This document shows, one piece after another, positions 20,621 to 34,200 of a stretch of 64,000 nucleotides of DNA. A program made the position numbers and the translations under genes. Source of the DNA: Macrotrachela quadricornifera (Eukaryota > Rotifera > Eurotatoria > Philodinida > Philodinidae); the NCBI GenBank assembly GCA_022393335.1, contig JAJEKB010021384.1, positions 1 through 64,000 on the forward strand. Direction: 5' to 3'. Position 1 is the stretch's first letter. Every line of letters starts with the position of its first letter. The notes under the pieces were generated by a model. That model was not told the DNA's origin and ran no database searches. It saw only the letters and a program-made list of their open reading frames with translations.

Positions 20621-23219
20621 ACCATTTTTATTATCACACTAAATGCTTTTGATAAACGAATGTAATTAGGGTCAGTCGGAATTAATAAAGTCACTCAATC
20701 AATTGTTGATTCATACATAGAATTGAAGCTCTATTTAAAAGGTATCAAATAATTAATTTCACAACTATTTTTTCTAGTCAATTTACTATAAAACCAAATC
20801 CACTGTGATAAGATCGATTATTAAATTTATGACCAAAACTGAATTACTTTGTTAATAGGAATTCGCTTCGAAAAATCAATCAAAAACCCTATAATGATAG
20901 TGTCAAAATGTTAATTTCAATACGTTCTTCCATCTGATATATGATTCGATAAGGGTAGACCGAGAAAAGTCCAATGGGCGGATTTAACCTCTTATGCATC
21001 CCCTTCTTTGATAAAATAAAATTAAAAATATCTCCTTATCTTTATTCCCTCTTCTGACAAAAAGGGTTACATGAAACTTAAAAAGATGCATAAAGTTTGT
21101 CTGCCTATTCAAGGCAATCGGAATTCAGTATGCGCTAAACCAATGAAACCTCGGTAATACATCTTACGAAAACCTTTATCAACGAGTAATCGAGGTCGAA
21201 GAATCTGAATTTGCAGTCAACTTTATTAATTAATATTAATAATATTAGTTTTTTGAGAAAGTTTTATCAGAAGGCTTTCGGAGTTAGAGAATCTGAATCT
21301 GAGGTTAGTTTTATGGATTTTTAATTAATTAACAATATTGATTAGATATAGGTGTCACAACATAGAACAATGAACTTGCTTGACACTCGTCCAAATCATT
21401 AGAATTTCATTATTTTGAATAGAATGCTTTCATTGCCCTTATGAAATTAGGAAATTATTTATCTATTTCTCTACCCAGATGAACAAATTTGATGTTGGAT
21501 CCGACTCTCGGATTAGTCAACCTGAGTAGTTAATCTTTCCATAGTATTTGTATTCATTCTACCAAAATAAAATTGCAACTTTCGTTTGAATTTATAGGAA
21601 ATTATTAGAATTTTGATGATTGTAATAATAGATGTCGTAGGAATTCTGTTGTTGATCAAACGATAAATCCCTCTGATAGCTGAACTATTTTTGCGATGAT
21701 CCTTCTTTAATTTAGTAACAAAATACTATTGTTTACAGTCCTTTCGATCACATAAATGTGCATACATGAATTTAAACGTCAAAGAATGACCAGAAGAAAA
21801 GGGAAGGATTATATATATATTAGCAAGAAAGATGCGTGATGTATTAGAATAATATAATTAGAACAAAAAGATTGATTCATGCATGGAAGAAATTCAAAAT
21901 AAAAGAAAAAAAAATCTAACAGAAGGACTATGTCGTATAAATATACAGGTGTTTTTTTCTTACATCGAGGAAAGAATCGAAAGAAAAGACAAAACTGTAT
22001 AATGTAACGTGATGAAAAAAATATTCATCTACGCCTATCTCATTTGGATGTGTATGAAATAGCACGGTTGATTTATTCACTGAAATAAACATTACTTGAA
22101 AAAAACCAATTAATTTCATTGAATATAAATATATAAGACAGCTTGTATTCAAAATACACAAAAACAACTTTAATATATTTCAGTGTTAATTTTCATCGTA
22201 AGTACACCTAGTTATTCATATATTGATTCTACTATGTAATGCGACACTTCAGCCATAATTATTTATTTCAGAATTGAAAATAAATGTTTATATCATGTTG
22301 TAGAATAAACTCAAAATGTAAGAAAATATACATTATTATTTGAAAGGTTTTTGTTATGTATCTTTAAAATATATACACTAAGCATTAATTGCAGTTTTCT
22401 CCATTATAATATATTTTATCTTGCTTTGAAATTATTGATGCATCCTAATGTGAAGCTTCAATCTCCGCTATTAAATATTGTTTAAACTGTTCTGTATAAT
22501 TTCTCTGTGGGAAACAGAAGAAACTTTATTTCTTTTATCTACGTGATGTTATTCTGAAAACAATACTTGATCAGTATGGCTGTGGTAGCGTTGCGAAAAG
22601 ATCTTTTTTTAAATTTTAATAACCCACTTATGAAATTTCAGTAAAAACTAGTGAATAGTAATTACCTTTTGACAATGATTCAAACGCGATACTTTTTGTC
22701 TCATAAATATTGCATGTTGAGCAGGATGAATATAATGCTATTGCAAAAATCTCTTCTTTGGCACAATCCTTGTTTATATAATAGATCAGTAATTACGATA
22801 ATATAAGCATAAGATAAATTACTGCTATATTGCTGATGGAAAACTAGTCTTTCGACTCGGAACTGTATCGGAATCGCCATGCCTTAGTTCAGAGTCGAGA
22901 CTCTCGAATTCGTGCTACTTGTATTTTTATTAAATGTTGCACAAACTTATGGTTAGACCTAAGTACACATAGTGCTAAAATGTAATAAAGAATATAGAAT
23001 TATTATAATTAACGAATACTTCAGAAGTTATATATCAAATACTAAAGTAAACCTTGAAAAATGAGAGTGTGCATATATTATCTTGCGAGAAACTAAAAGT
23101 GGCAGAAAATATATGGTATTTAGCTAAAAAATGAATAATAGTTCTCTCTAGATAAACCTGAAAAACTTCCGAAAAGTATTCAGAGATAAGTCCTATGAAC
23201 CTCAAAGAACCATTTTTCA
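20621..23219. other. Gene-free, AT-rich; holds one copy of a dispersed family at about 20990-21330
   Basis: A motif (ATGCATAAAGTTTGTCTGCC) near 21088 recurs near 26807 and, inverted and altered, near 41680 and 42130. No gene is supported in this stretch. Confidence 0.4.
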
Positions 23220-23600
23220 GATACACCTTAAAAAACCTCTAAAAGCGACTCTTAGATAAATCTAAAAGAACCTCTAAAAATTCATTCTAAAATAAGCTTT
23301 GAATTCTTTCAAAAATTGTTCTTGAGTAAATCGAAAAAGCTTTAAAAACTAATTATTAAATGAATCCAAAAACCGTTGAAAACCATCCTTAGATAGATTT
23401 TGAAACCTCTCAAAAACTGTTCTTCGGTGAGCTTGAAAAATCTTCGAGAGCCATGATTAAATCAGCCTGAAAAACTTCTAAAATCATTCTTAGATAAACT
23501 TTAAAATCTCTCAAAAACCGTTTACCAGAAAACCTGAAAGCGCTAAAGAACTGCTTTGAAAATAGTTTTTGATAACTTGGTGTTTGGAATTTTTAGGTAG
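23220..23600. repeat. Degenerate short-period tandem repeat (about 36 bp)
   Basis: About ten diverged units alternate phrases like CCTCTAAAAA, TTCTTAGATAAA and TTGAAAAA. Similar phrasing occurs at 19100-19380, 39760-39930 and 41040-41350, so it is a recurrent class in this genome. Confidence 0.5.
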
Positions 23601-23790
23601 TTCTTGAAAAACTGCAGACAATATGCCATAACTTTCAAAATTAAAAGAAAAAAGTTTCGGTAAACATCATAAAGTGAAAAGTCATATCTTATTACCATAT
23701 TTTTTCTATGTGAAGTGAACCTCATTTCTTTAGCTAGCGTGTTTGGTTGACTTCACGTGACCTGTATTACTTACCTTTGATGTGATCCCA

Positions 23791-26749
23791 CTGTGAATCC
23801 AGGTCCATCATTACGACGATTGTAAACAGCTGAAAACGGTTTAATTACCACCATATACGGGCCATGAATCATCTGTTTGGTAGACACAGTATTACAGCAC
23901 GTATATCGTCGTTTCTTTTACCACACTATACGCATAATGTATATGTTGAAAACCGTGTCGTATTACGTGTTAACTTAATACGCTGTGTCGCAAGTAAATG
24001 AAACAGAACACTTGTTTATCATGCTCACCTATCAGCAGAATCAAAAACGCCTTCCCCCATTTGCATTTCTTCTAAAGATCAACTGCTTCTTAGCCAGTTA
24101 GTAGGGACTCAGTAAACAAGATAACCATTTCAGTCCCATAGTATAAAAATCGCTACATCTGTTTTATAATTGTCTTTTCGCTAGACTGTAAGTATAGGGT
24201 GTAGAAACGGGAATTAATCTTACTGAATGTATTGCTTTTGTCGGTAACAAGGCACAAATGACCATATAACTGTACTATTAAAAGATGATAATGAAAGTAC
24301 GGTAACAATCAGCAGTTAACTACAGTAAACGAAACGTATCATTCTGATATAGCTGATTATTTTGAAGCTGTGTACATTAAAAAATGATAAATAGATAATA
24401 ATGTTTGAATTAGATAACGAGTAAAAATTTTCAGGATATGAGAAGCATTTTTATGAAGATGTATATTTTACAGTGGACCGATTATTTATCTGCGCATTAT
24501 ATTTAAATCGTATATATGTATTAATGGGTACAGAATATTTGCGAAAATAGAATTTTCATTCGTTAATATCGTGTTATTTAAATAATATAATATTAAAAAG
24601 GCGCTAAATTAAGTATTTGAAATATTTCATAGTAATATCTATATTATTATTCTTTTATTGAATAAATATAAATCATAATGTAACGCCAATTTTATTCTTG
24701 ATATGGAGAATATGTCATTCTGCAGCATCAATAAATATTATTAGTACATATATGAAAAGATTCACGACATGCCCGAACGTCATGTACGACAATTAAGAAA
24801 AGTAATATCAAGGATTAAGACCTTCGAAGAGTACGCATTTAAAATTTGATGATTTCAAAATTTTAGGAAATTGTAGTATTCTAAAATATATTTATTAAAT
24901 GTGTCAGTTTAGTTTTCTCTTATACTAATATAGATAATATAATTCAAAATCAGTTTCAATGTGTAATTATAGAGATATTTGGTGTTGCGTTAAATATTTT
25001 GAATCACAATTTGATGCTAACGAACTAGTGTATGGGAGTGTATACATTTATCAACATTCAGTCTCTTAAATAACGTAAATTGAGAAGAAGAGTATATAAA
25101 GATAATAAACAAATCAGGAAAGGAATTATCTGCAGAGAATAAATATCAACCGATTTTATATTCTGAAATGATTGATATTATTTTGATGCTATTGAAATGT
25201 CAGCGAATCTAAAGCACTAACATATTTATCGATACTTTGCTCGTCTTAATATCGTAAGTGGCTATGCGATAAATCATACATAATAAATCTACTAATGTAA
25301 TATCTGAGTGTTTTTAATTATTTTAATGAATAAAATATTTGCAGTGACTATAATAAATATTAGACTAATCTCGCCATATGAATAGAGATAGTATAAAAAT
25401 TAAAAATAAGATGGCACTGATAAATGCTAGTTGTTTGAGAATGTAGACTTCAATTTATATATTACTGCTAGTTTATTAACTAATAACGATTGAAATAAAT
25501 GTCTGTTGAGCATGTGTCAGATTTGCGAAAAGTATTTAATTTTAAATACATAAAATAGAAGATAAAATGATTATATACAAAATCACAGTGATACCTGTTT
25601 TTCTCTGTAAGTGATATTGATTAACTCTCATTCATATCTAAATACAGTCATATTCGAACGTAAATCGCGACAGTCTAGGGTCAAGTGAATCGAGTTTTGA
25701 TGAATGTTACTTGTTGATCATACAAAAAAGTAATTATTGAGGCCTCGAGCGCTTCTATTCATAGAGAAAAACAATTTATTTCACATAAAGGTGTTAGGAG
25801 AGAGAAAAAAATTTTTGCTTTTCTCTCGCGCAAGAAAAATGTCAGTCACTTTCAATTTTTTTATTTGTCGACGCACACGTCTTTATGTAAGTAAATGGAT
25901 GAAAATAATTGTTTGAAACAAACAACAGAAGACGTTTTATTTTTCTTATGATAGTTTTTGTTTATTTTTTGCAAGTTTTCTCATACGATCTACACTTGTT
26001 TGATACATTAGAATGCGTCTTATACCAACATATCATTTCACCGAAGATTTCCTACAGAAGTTCTGAATGTATAGAGGAAAAAACGTGTATGCACATTAGA
26101 GCAATTAGGAATTTATGAGCGTGAAAATGTGTGACGATACAAAATGATTTTTTTTAATTTGCTCTTTATTTGTCACACTCGGAAGTGCTTACAAAAGAAA
26201 CTTTTGGCATGCAACCATTCCTGATTATATAAGCACCAGTGTCCGATTCGGATCAGGTCACGGTGGAGTCGGGTCACGAAAAATGGAAATGACCTTGGGT
26301 CGGGTCAGGTCATTGATGTGAATAGTTTTATGCACAAAAGTGATTTTGAATATTTTTTTTCTATCTGAAAGTTCGATTGCGGTATATAGAGAAGCTTGCC
26401 AGCGCAGACCCTTTGGGACTATGGTGTGGAATTCACATATCCATATAAGCTACGAGCTGTGTTACTATAAATTTTTTATAATGTTACTACTTTAACTTGA
26501 TGGATGTATAGTTGTAGCGAAGCTTCAGGTGAAAGAAGCCAATGATAAACTACAGTAATCATTTATTATTTCGCGTCTGCTGCAACGGGGCGGTGTTTGC
26601 AATAGAGGGGGTGTCTGTAAGGAAAGAATGTATGTAAGGGAGAGAGCCGGAAAAACCTCGATTTAAAACTTACACTCACTATTTTTCTTCGAAAAATTAC
26701 GTGAGTTCTACAAAAGTTTAGTAAGACAAGGACTGATGTATCGCCACAT
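23791..26749. other. Gene-free, AT-rich
   Basis: It has no supported gene. 24960-25330 shows two diverged copies of a segment of roughly 190 bp (TTTGATGCTA... and ATTTATC...ACAT/CTTT...). A short GC-richer stretch at 26240-26320 repeats GGGTCGGGTC-type words. Confidence 0.35.
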
Positions 26750-28065
26750 TCTTTTTCCCTTTTCTGAAAGAAAGAGTTATACAGCGTTAAAATGCTGTGC
26801 TAAAAATGCATAAAGTTTGTCTGCCTCTTCAAGCCGATCAGACAAGGGGTCAAAGGTCAGAAAACTTAAGGTCCTAAATCAAGACTCTTTTGATCGACAT
26901 TCATCGTGGTTCGACTTCTCTCTGGTGCTAACACAGCCAATCAAGTTTTGTGATATTACGGTTTCAACCAATGCGAATTTAGAAGGTGAGGGGCAATTCG
27001 ACTAATCAGAGCTTTTTGGCCCTTAATTTCGTCCAGAAGGATTATTTTCACGAGTTTCCGAGGAACCAGGTTTTCGGAAGTCGGGGATACAACTGGATAA
27101 GCTTGGAGGACGCGAAATATGAGTTGAAGTAGATTGTTATTAATTATAAACGAAGTCTGTGTTATCGAGGCTAACCTCGATGATACTAACTATATGATGG
27201 TATGGATTAATCCTACATATGAAGTACATCACATATTGGTACTTTCCAATATAAACAATGACATATCAACTATGGCTTATTCTTTTACGTTATATTGGTT
27301 TTTTCCTTTTCTCTTGTGTTCGCTCATCTATATATACATGTATACATATATGTTTGAATTCATTCTCTTCTTCTCGATATATATATATTATCCTTCTTTC
27401 GTTCTCCTTTCCTGTACGTACTTTATGGTAATTACTTGAACAATAAACTAAGGACCAGTGCTAACAGTCTGACAAGGTAGCATCTAAAATAAAAACGTTG
27501 ACAAGAGAAGACACTACAGCGTTGACAAATGAGTTGACCAATGGAAATGAACAGAAAGTATAATCTGTTGATGTATCTGATGCCGAATAAGCGAGAGCAA
27601 GATTGTACCTATCATTTACTGTTCATATTCCGTTTTCTGAAAGAAAGCTTGATAGTGCTGTGAATCTTTTCAAAATGCCTCTATTTGTCTGTCCTAACCA
27701 ATCAGCTAACAGCAACGGCTTGATAGATTATAAAAGTGTTTATTATGTCCTAAAAATCTTCACCAAAGCTTGAGGGTGAGGGAAATCTAACCGTGTCAAT
27801 AGTTTTTGATAATGCTCCAAAAATATTTTGTTTTACCAAAAAGTGCTTTTTTTTAGAAATTAGCGTTTCCTTTGAAAAGTTTGACCGGACGCTTTCGGGG
27901 TGCAGGAATTCAAATGTGGGGTTAGTTTTCCAAGATTTTTGTTTGAGAAATTTGAAGCTAGAATCAATATTTATATTCTTATTTCTTTTTTTTGAAGGGA
28001 AGGGTTATATGATCCTAAATATTCTCAAAATTTGTGTATCTGTTCAAGCCTATGAAAAATAACAT
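26750..28065. repeat. Copies of a dispersed repeat family
   Basis: Phrases CTGAAAGAAAG...GTTAT and ATGCATAAAGTTTGTCTGCC (near 26765-26825) recur in altered form near 27640-27700 and 27985-28055, and at 20990-21330 and 41400-42200. Copies are on both strands and heavily diverged. No coding frame is convincing. Confidence 0.4.
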
Positions 28066-28079
28066 TTAGTAGTTCAATA

Positions 28080-28222
28080 CAGAGGTGCAGAATCTACTTA
28101 CAGGTGGCAGCGTCGCTGCAGAGGAAAAGCGTTTTCTAGGGGAAATTTTAAAAAGGTACAGCGAGAAAACGAGGTTTTAAGCCTAATGCAGCTGGGGAGC
28201 TGTGGCAGATTCCGCATCACTG
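28080..28222. mobile_element. Short hAT-like MITE related to the one at 14457
   Basis: It begins CAGAGGTGCAGAATCT and ends AGATTCCGCATCACTG, an imperfect inverse. Flanks are GTTCAATA (28072-28079) and GTTCGATA (28223-28230), a 7/8 duplication. It is older than the 14457 copy. Confidence 0.7.
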
Positions 28223-28230
28223 GTTCGATA

Positions 28231-31200
28231 TAAAAAACTTCTAGTATTTAGCTTTTTCACATGTAACGCACTTATCTATTTTTAACTTTTTGACTCGTAT
28301 AATTCACAAGCTGTATGTAGTAAAGAGCTAAAACTTATAGCTTTACAAGATAATTAGAAGATCTATCTGTACTACAAATTTGACTTGCATTTAGTTGTAC
28401 TATCATAGTGTTAGAGATTCAGAGAGCCACGGGAATGTACTCATTCAAAAGGCCCCTTCTCGTCAGATTCACCCAAAGAAAGTTATATTTCTACGAAGCT
28501 ATACGCGATAAAGGAAATATTTTCGTGTGAAGTTGGCGCTAAGATGGTAGGCTTGATAACCATGGAATCTGCTTTTCGAAAGTCTATCTCTAGAAAAAAT
28601 TACTACTTAAGCATTGCCGTGATGCACTCAGCACGATTTTTTAAAATTGTTTTAGAACTAAAGTTTATCTCACAAAAACTTTGTTCAAAAAATTACTGAG
28701 TAACGCAGAACAAATTCTAATTTTTTTGTGAATCAGTATGCACAGCTAAATATAGAATTCGTAGAGATCCAGGTAATTTTTGACGAAAGGTTTTCATTCT
28801 GGTGGCAGCTTATAGAAAAAATCATTGATATGAAACATATAGATGATTGATAAAGAAAAGGAAGAAAATTTCCTCAGAATGTTGTGAGTTAGTTCAGTAG
28901 GGATCACTAGCTAATAGTCATCGACTAAACACATACGCCAACATGAATTATTCGTATTGAAAGATCGGCTATTTATAGGGCATAAATATTTTTGACCATC
29001 GAAGTATGTTTGCTCCAAACTGATCACCAAATCAATTAATACTAATAAAAACAATAAACGTTTAATAAAATAGAACTAATAGCATAGTAAGAGGCACAGT
29101 GATGAGAAGAATTGATGAAAACAATACTCTTTCGACTTTTTCCGACTTATTTCAAATCATGCTTAAGCAAACTCAGCCACACACTCAGATAACCTTCAAT
29201 CGAACTCTGTCTTTACTCACATAAACGTTTTTATTCACACTTACACCCTCATCCTCATATTTTTCATCATCTTCAGCATTATTGAGACCCTCTTCTTTGT
29301 TCTCAAATGTAGACTATCGATTATAAGCGTATCATACAGAAAATCACTCAACAAACTACTCTACACTGATTATCTTATAATAATTATATTTAGTGATCGA
29401 AAGTATCTTCTTTAGTAGCTAAAAGGCAGTTTTTCCTTTGATATGGGGTGATGAACAAGATATAGGGAGCAGATATATTCATACACTAGAGAAAATAAAA
29501 AATCCCTAAGAAAAAGAGAAAAAGAAAAATAGCTATTGGACACCGTGACAGGCGAAATCAATACATTTCGCAGGTGGACTGAAAAGAAGAAGACGTCTAA
29601 CAAATGAATTTACGGAGAAAATAGCATCTGTACGAAGAAATGCGCGTTGTAATTGACAATTAAAACAATTCTTGATCTCTTACTCCAACTTCACAAATAA
29701 TTTGAAGAAAACATATTATCACTATCAGAATGTGATTAAATATAGAAATTATAGCGTCAGCCTATAGAAAAATAGACTGTTAAGTGTTATAATAAGGTTA
29801 GGAACATAACATTTAATCTCATAGTTGCCAACAAAGTTACATCAACTGCTACTCGTCTACAAAAAGCGAAAAATACGACGATAAAGAAACTTTCATCATG
29901 GAAATAATTAGGAGAACACTGATTAGTTGCCAGCACATATATCTTACACTTCTGCAAAATGAAGGTAGCGAATTTGTAGTAGACTTTGCGTTAATATCCC
30001 TATTAGAAAAGAACAGAGCCGAGCACATATTTTTTCACCAATAGTTTGGTTTATTGTTAGACATACATCAAAAGTTTCTTAGAGAGAAATAGCTCCCTTT
30101 AAAAATGTCTCGTGTGCTGAAAGAAGTTGAGTATTCATAAAAAGCGACTGCAAAAAAACATTTAAAATAGACGAAGACCTTTCCTAGGCCACAGTGTAAT
30201 GTAGTCTTTTCAAAGCAGTTCATAAAATAGTTCTCCTTTTGTAGTTTCTGTTTTGGGAATTGTATTCACATAAAACTATTGATTGAAAAATGGAAAAAAG
30301 CCATTAAGGATCTAAAGTTCCCTTCATTGGTCACCCTTTATCCAAATTTGATTTTTGTTTTAAACTTTAAATCATCAAGATCGTCACTGACACTCTCGTA
30401 GAATATTGACTTTTACTGTGACGTAATTCTAACTCAATTGGATTTTTGTGAAACACGATCTAAAAAAGAGTGTTGAAGTGTTCAGGGTAGAAATTTGCAT
30501 TCATCCCCTCCCCCCTAGATCGTAACTGACATCGGTCAAAGGTTACAGAGTAGAACTCGATATAAAGCATCACAGATCGTGACTAATAAAGAAGTAAAGA
30601 CCGTCACACATTGACCGACAAAGCCCCAAAGACTGTTACTACAGATTGTTACTAACACTGTAGTAATTTCTGCCATTCTGTCACAGATCGTGATCGACAA
30701 AATATTAAAGACTACGATACACATTAAATTTGACAAATTATAGATATGTGGTTCACAATGTATGCAGCTCCATCCTGTTTCACATTTTTAATCCCATAGG
30801 GATTGCGCGACACAGCTTTTTAACAATTTCAGATCAATAAGTCAAGGGTCATAATACTGTAGAGGCACACATGATCACAAGAATGATTAGTCAGCAATGT
30901 TGTTTCGAATCAGTGAGATCGATCGACAAGGAAATTATTCAATAGATTCAGAAGAGATATGTTTTTGTGGAAGTTTTTATAGAAATATCAAAGATATTAG
31001 CTTAAGAACTGCCTACAATAGATGAAATTCAATATTTGTTATATGATGAAGCAGAATTATTTTAAACAATATTATGTCATACAATTTACACTTTACTTTA
31101 GGAATGGAGACAAGCGATATCTAATGATCGATGTGTTACTCATCTTCACCGTCCCATAGAACTAATTCTACCAAAAAAATGAGTCATGACATTAAACGAT

Positions 31201-31286
31201 ATATCAATTATATACGTAGCGAGAATATTTTTACTTAGCAAAGAAATATTACCTATAATTCAATATCTATTCCATAAATATTTCAG
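28231..31286. other. Gene-free; degenerate tandem repeat at about 30520-30725
   Basis: No supported gene. 30520-30725 repeats the words CACAGATCGTGACT and AAAGACTGT with a period near 38 bp. The last bases before 31287 (ATTTCAG) may be a splice acceptor of a 5' UTR intron of the Ca-ATPase gene. Confidence 0.4.
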
Positions 31287-34200
31287 ATGAAAACGCAGAA
31301 AAAATCTCCCGTCGGTAACAATGATTCATCTGCTGAAGAAGCAGCAGAACATGAATTTGGAATTTCCATTGAAGAATTAAAAACGTTAATGCAAACACGA
31401 GGTCATGAAGGTATTCGCCAACTGAATGAAACATATGGTGGTATTAATGGTCTCGAACAGAAGCTCAAAACAAATTTAATAACTGGTAAAATAAAACTAA
31501 AAATGATTTTTAGGAATTTTTTCTTTCAAGGTTTATCTGATGATAAAAATGATTTCTCAAAACGTATAAATGCATTTGGTCGTAATCAAATTCCATCAAA
31601 ACCACCAAAAACATTCGTTCGCCTTTTATTGGATGCTTTACAAAATGTTGGATTTATTAAAGTTCTAATATTTGCTATCATTTTATTTACTCTATCGTTT
31701 TATCCTCAAAGTGGACAAACATTTGAAACTGAAGCTACATCAAGTAATTTTATGATAAAAACAAAAAAAGACAATTGTTTTTTTTCATTTATTTTATTTT
31801 TTTAGAATTAGCAAATGCTGAGTGGATTGAAGGTATAGCAATAATTGTTGCTCTAGTTGTAGTTGTTCTCATAACAGCATTTAATGACTGGAAAAATGAA
31901 CAACAATTTTATAGTTCTCAGTTAAAGATGGAACTTGATCAAAAATTTGATGTTATTAGAGAAAATACAGTACAACAAATTCCAATAAAAGATATTGTTG
32001 TTGGTGATATATGTCAAATAAAATCTGAAGATTTATTACCAGTTGATGGTATTGTTATACAATCAAATGGTCTCATACTTGATGAATCCTCATTAACTGG
32101 AGAAGCAGATCTAGTTAAAAAATATGAATCCGGAGATCCATTTCTTCTTTCAGGTTAACAAACTTATTGTTTTTTGTTATTGATAAAAAGTAAATTATTC
32201 ATTATTTTGAATGTTTGTTTAGGTTCGAGTATTATGGAAGGAAGTGGAAAAATGTTAGTTTTGGCTGTTGGTAAACATAGTCAAATGGGGATGATATGTC
32301 AATTATTAGGCCCAATTAAAAAAGAAAGTATGATATGTATATATATATATTATTTTAAATTATTCTCTAATACAGATACATAATCTTTCAAAATATCAAA
32401 AATGTCCTTCTCTGCAGGGGTGTATGAGGAAGATTTTGCATCTCTGTAATTGCTACTAAATTACTAATCAAAAAACGACTTCTTACTTTAGATAATGTTC
32501 AGTGAAATATTCTCTTTTGTTAATTAGATGCAACTAATTTACAAGAAGTTGAACCAGATAATGTCAACCAAGGAAATAATGAAGATGATGGTGATATTTT
32601 TAAATTTGAGAAACGACAAACTTTACATGAAAAATTAAGAGAATTAATTAGGCGAATTACACATGCAGGTAATAATTAATATTCATCGATTTTTATTTCT
32701 TTCCATGATTATCTTTTTATTATTAAAAATTCTTTCGAAACAATTCAGTCCATTTAAGTCATGACAATAATCTCACAGAAACTGCTTAATCGACTTATTT
32801 TTGAGAACTCATAATTGAACTTTACTTTATTTGTGATTTGATAAAAAAAAATGCAACTCAAAAAAAAAGAACACTTTTCTTTTTAGGCAAAATAATGTTT
32901 ATTTTAATTGTCCTTGTTCTATGGATTCCATTTGTAATTGAAGAATTTGTTCAACGGTAAACGAAAAAAAAAATTAATGTTTTTCATTAATTTGTTTTCT
33001 GAAATATTTTCTATAGACGCGAATGGAATATTAAATTCTTTATTCGAGTTATACGATATTTAATTACTGGTACAATAGTATATATTGTTAGTATACCTGA
33101 AAATTTACTATTGGCTGCAACAGTATCATTAGCATATACTGTTAAAGTAAGTTAAATAATCTAAAATGTTTTTTATATTTCGAAAAATAATTTCTTCTAT
33201 TAGCAAATGATGATCGATAATATCTTAGTTCGTCATTTGGATGCAGTTGAAACAATCGGTAATGTAACGACAATATGTTGTGATCACACAGGAATATTAA
33301 CAATGAATCGTTTCACTGTTGTACAAATTTATGTTGGTGAAGAATATCGGCAAAATGTTGAAAATTGTAAAGAAATGATTCTACCAGCCAATACAAAAGA
33401 AGTTATAATTGAAGGTTTTTCTGTTAATACTAGTTATTCATCTAAATTATTAGTAAATTAATATTCAATTTATGAAAATAAAAATATTTTTTGTTCTTCC
33501 TTTAGTCTTCAACACAAGTTGGAAATAAAACTGATTGTAGTTTATTAGAATTTGTTAGTATTCTTGATGGAAATTATGATGAAATCCGTAGATGTTATCC
33601 AGAAGAAAACTTCGTTCATGTTTATCCATTTAATTCTATACGAAAAACTATGTCAACAGTTATTCAACGAACTGATTCAACTGTACGTATGTATACAAAA
33701 GGTGCATCAGAGATAGTTTTGAAAAAATGTAAAACAATATTAAATCAAAATGGAGAAGTAATACCATTTTCAACTCTTAAATACGATCGTTTTCTACAAA
33801 CAGTTATTGAATCAATGGCATCTGATGGTTTACGTACAATATGTTTAGCATATAGAGATTTTTCTTCATCAAGATTACCCGATTGGAATGATGAAACTAG
33901 TGTTATAGATCAATTAACATGTATTTGTATATGTGGAATTGGAGATCCTGTACGACCGGAAGTACCTCAAGCTATATCTAAATGTCAAATGGCTGGTATA
34001 AATGTAATAATGGTTACAGGAGATAATATTAATAAAGCTCAATCGATTGCACTTAAGTGTGGAATTATATCGTCTAATGATAATAATGTTTTAGTGCTTG
34101 AAGGTCGACAATTTAATGAATGTATAAGATCATCACCAGATGGAGAAGTAGAGAAAATTTAAAAAAAATTCTATGTTAGTTTTTAATTGTAGGTTGAACA

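Larger units (their letters stand above)
18960..23790. repeat. Possible composite element bounded by short inverted repeats
   Basis: TATTACTGGTCATGTGAAGT with ACCAAA near 18985-19012 has an imperfect inverse near 23742-23770 (TTTGGTTGACTTCACGTGACC...). Both boundaries lie beside degenerate short-period repeats (19100-19380 and 23220-23600). The Helitron remnant is inside. The pairing is partial, so this is tentative. Confidence 0.3.

Noticed and set aside
22840..22920. tRNA-like words (GAGTCGAGACTCTCGAATTCG) and similar TTCGAGTTCGAA near 43830
   Set aside because: No cloverleaf with acceptor and anticodon stems could be drawn around them.
20000..31000. Many short open frames of 60-100 codons between 20 and 31 kb and between 38 and 50 kb
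   Set aside because: Composition follows AT-rich background (Ile/Phe/Lys/Asn/Tyr runs), there are no motifs or splice-supported continuations, and several overlap repeats.
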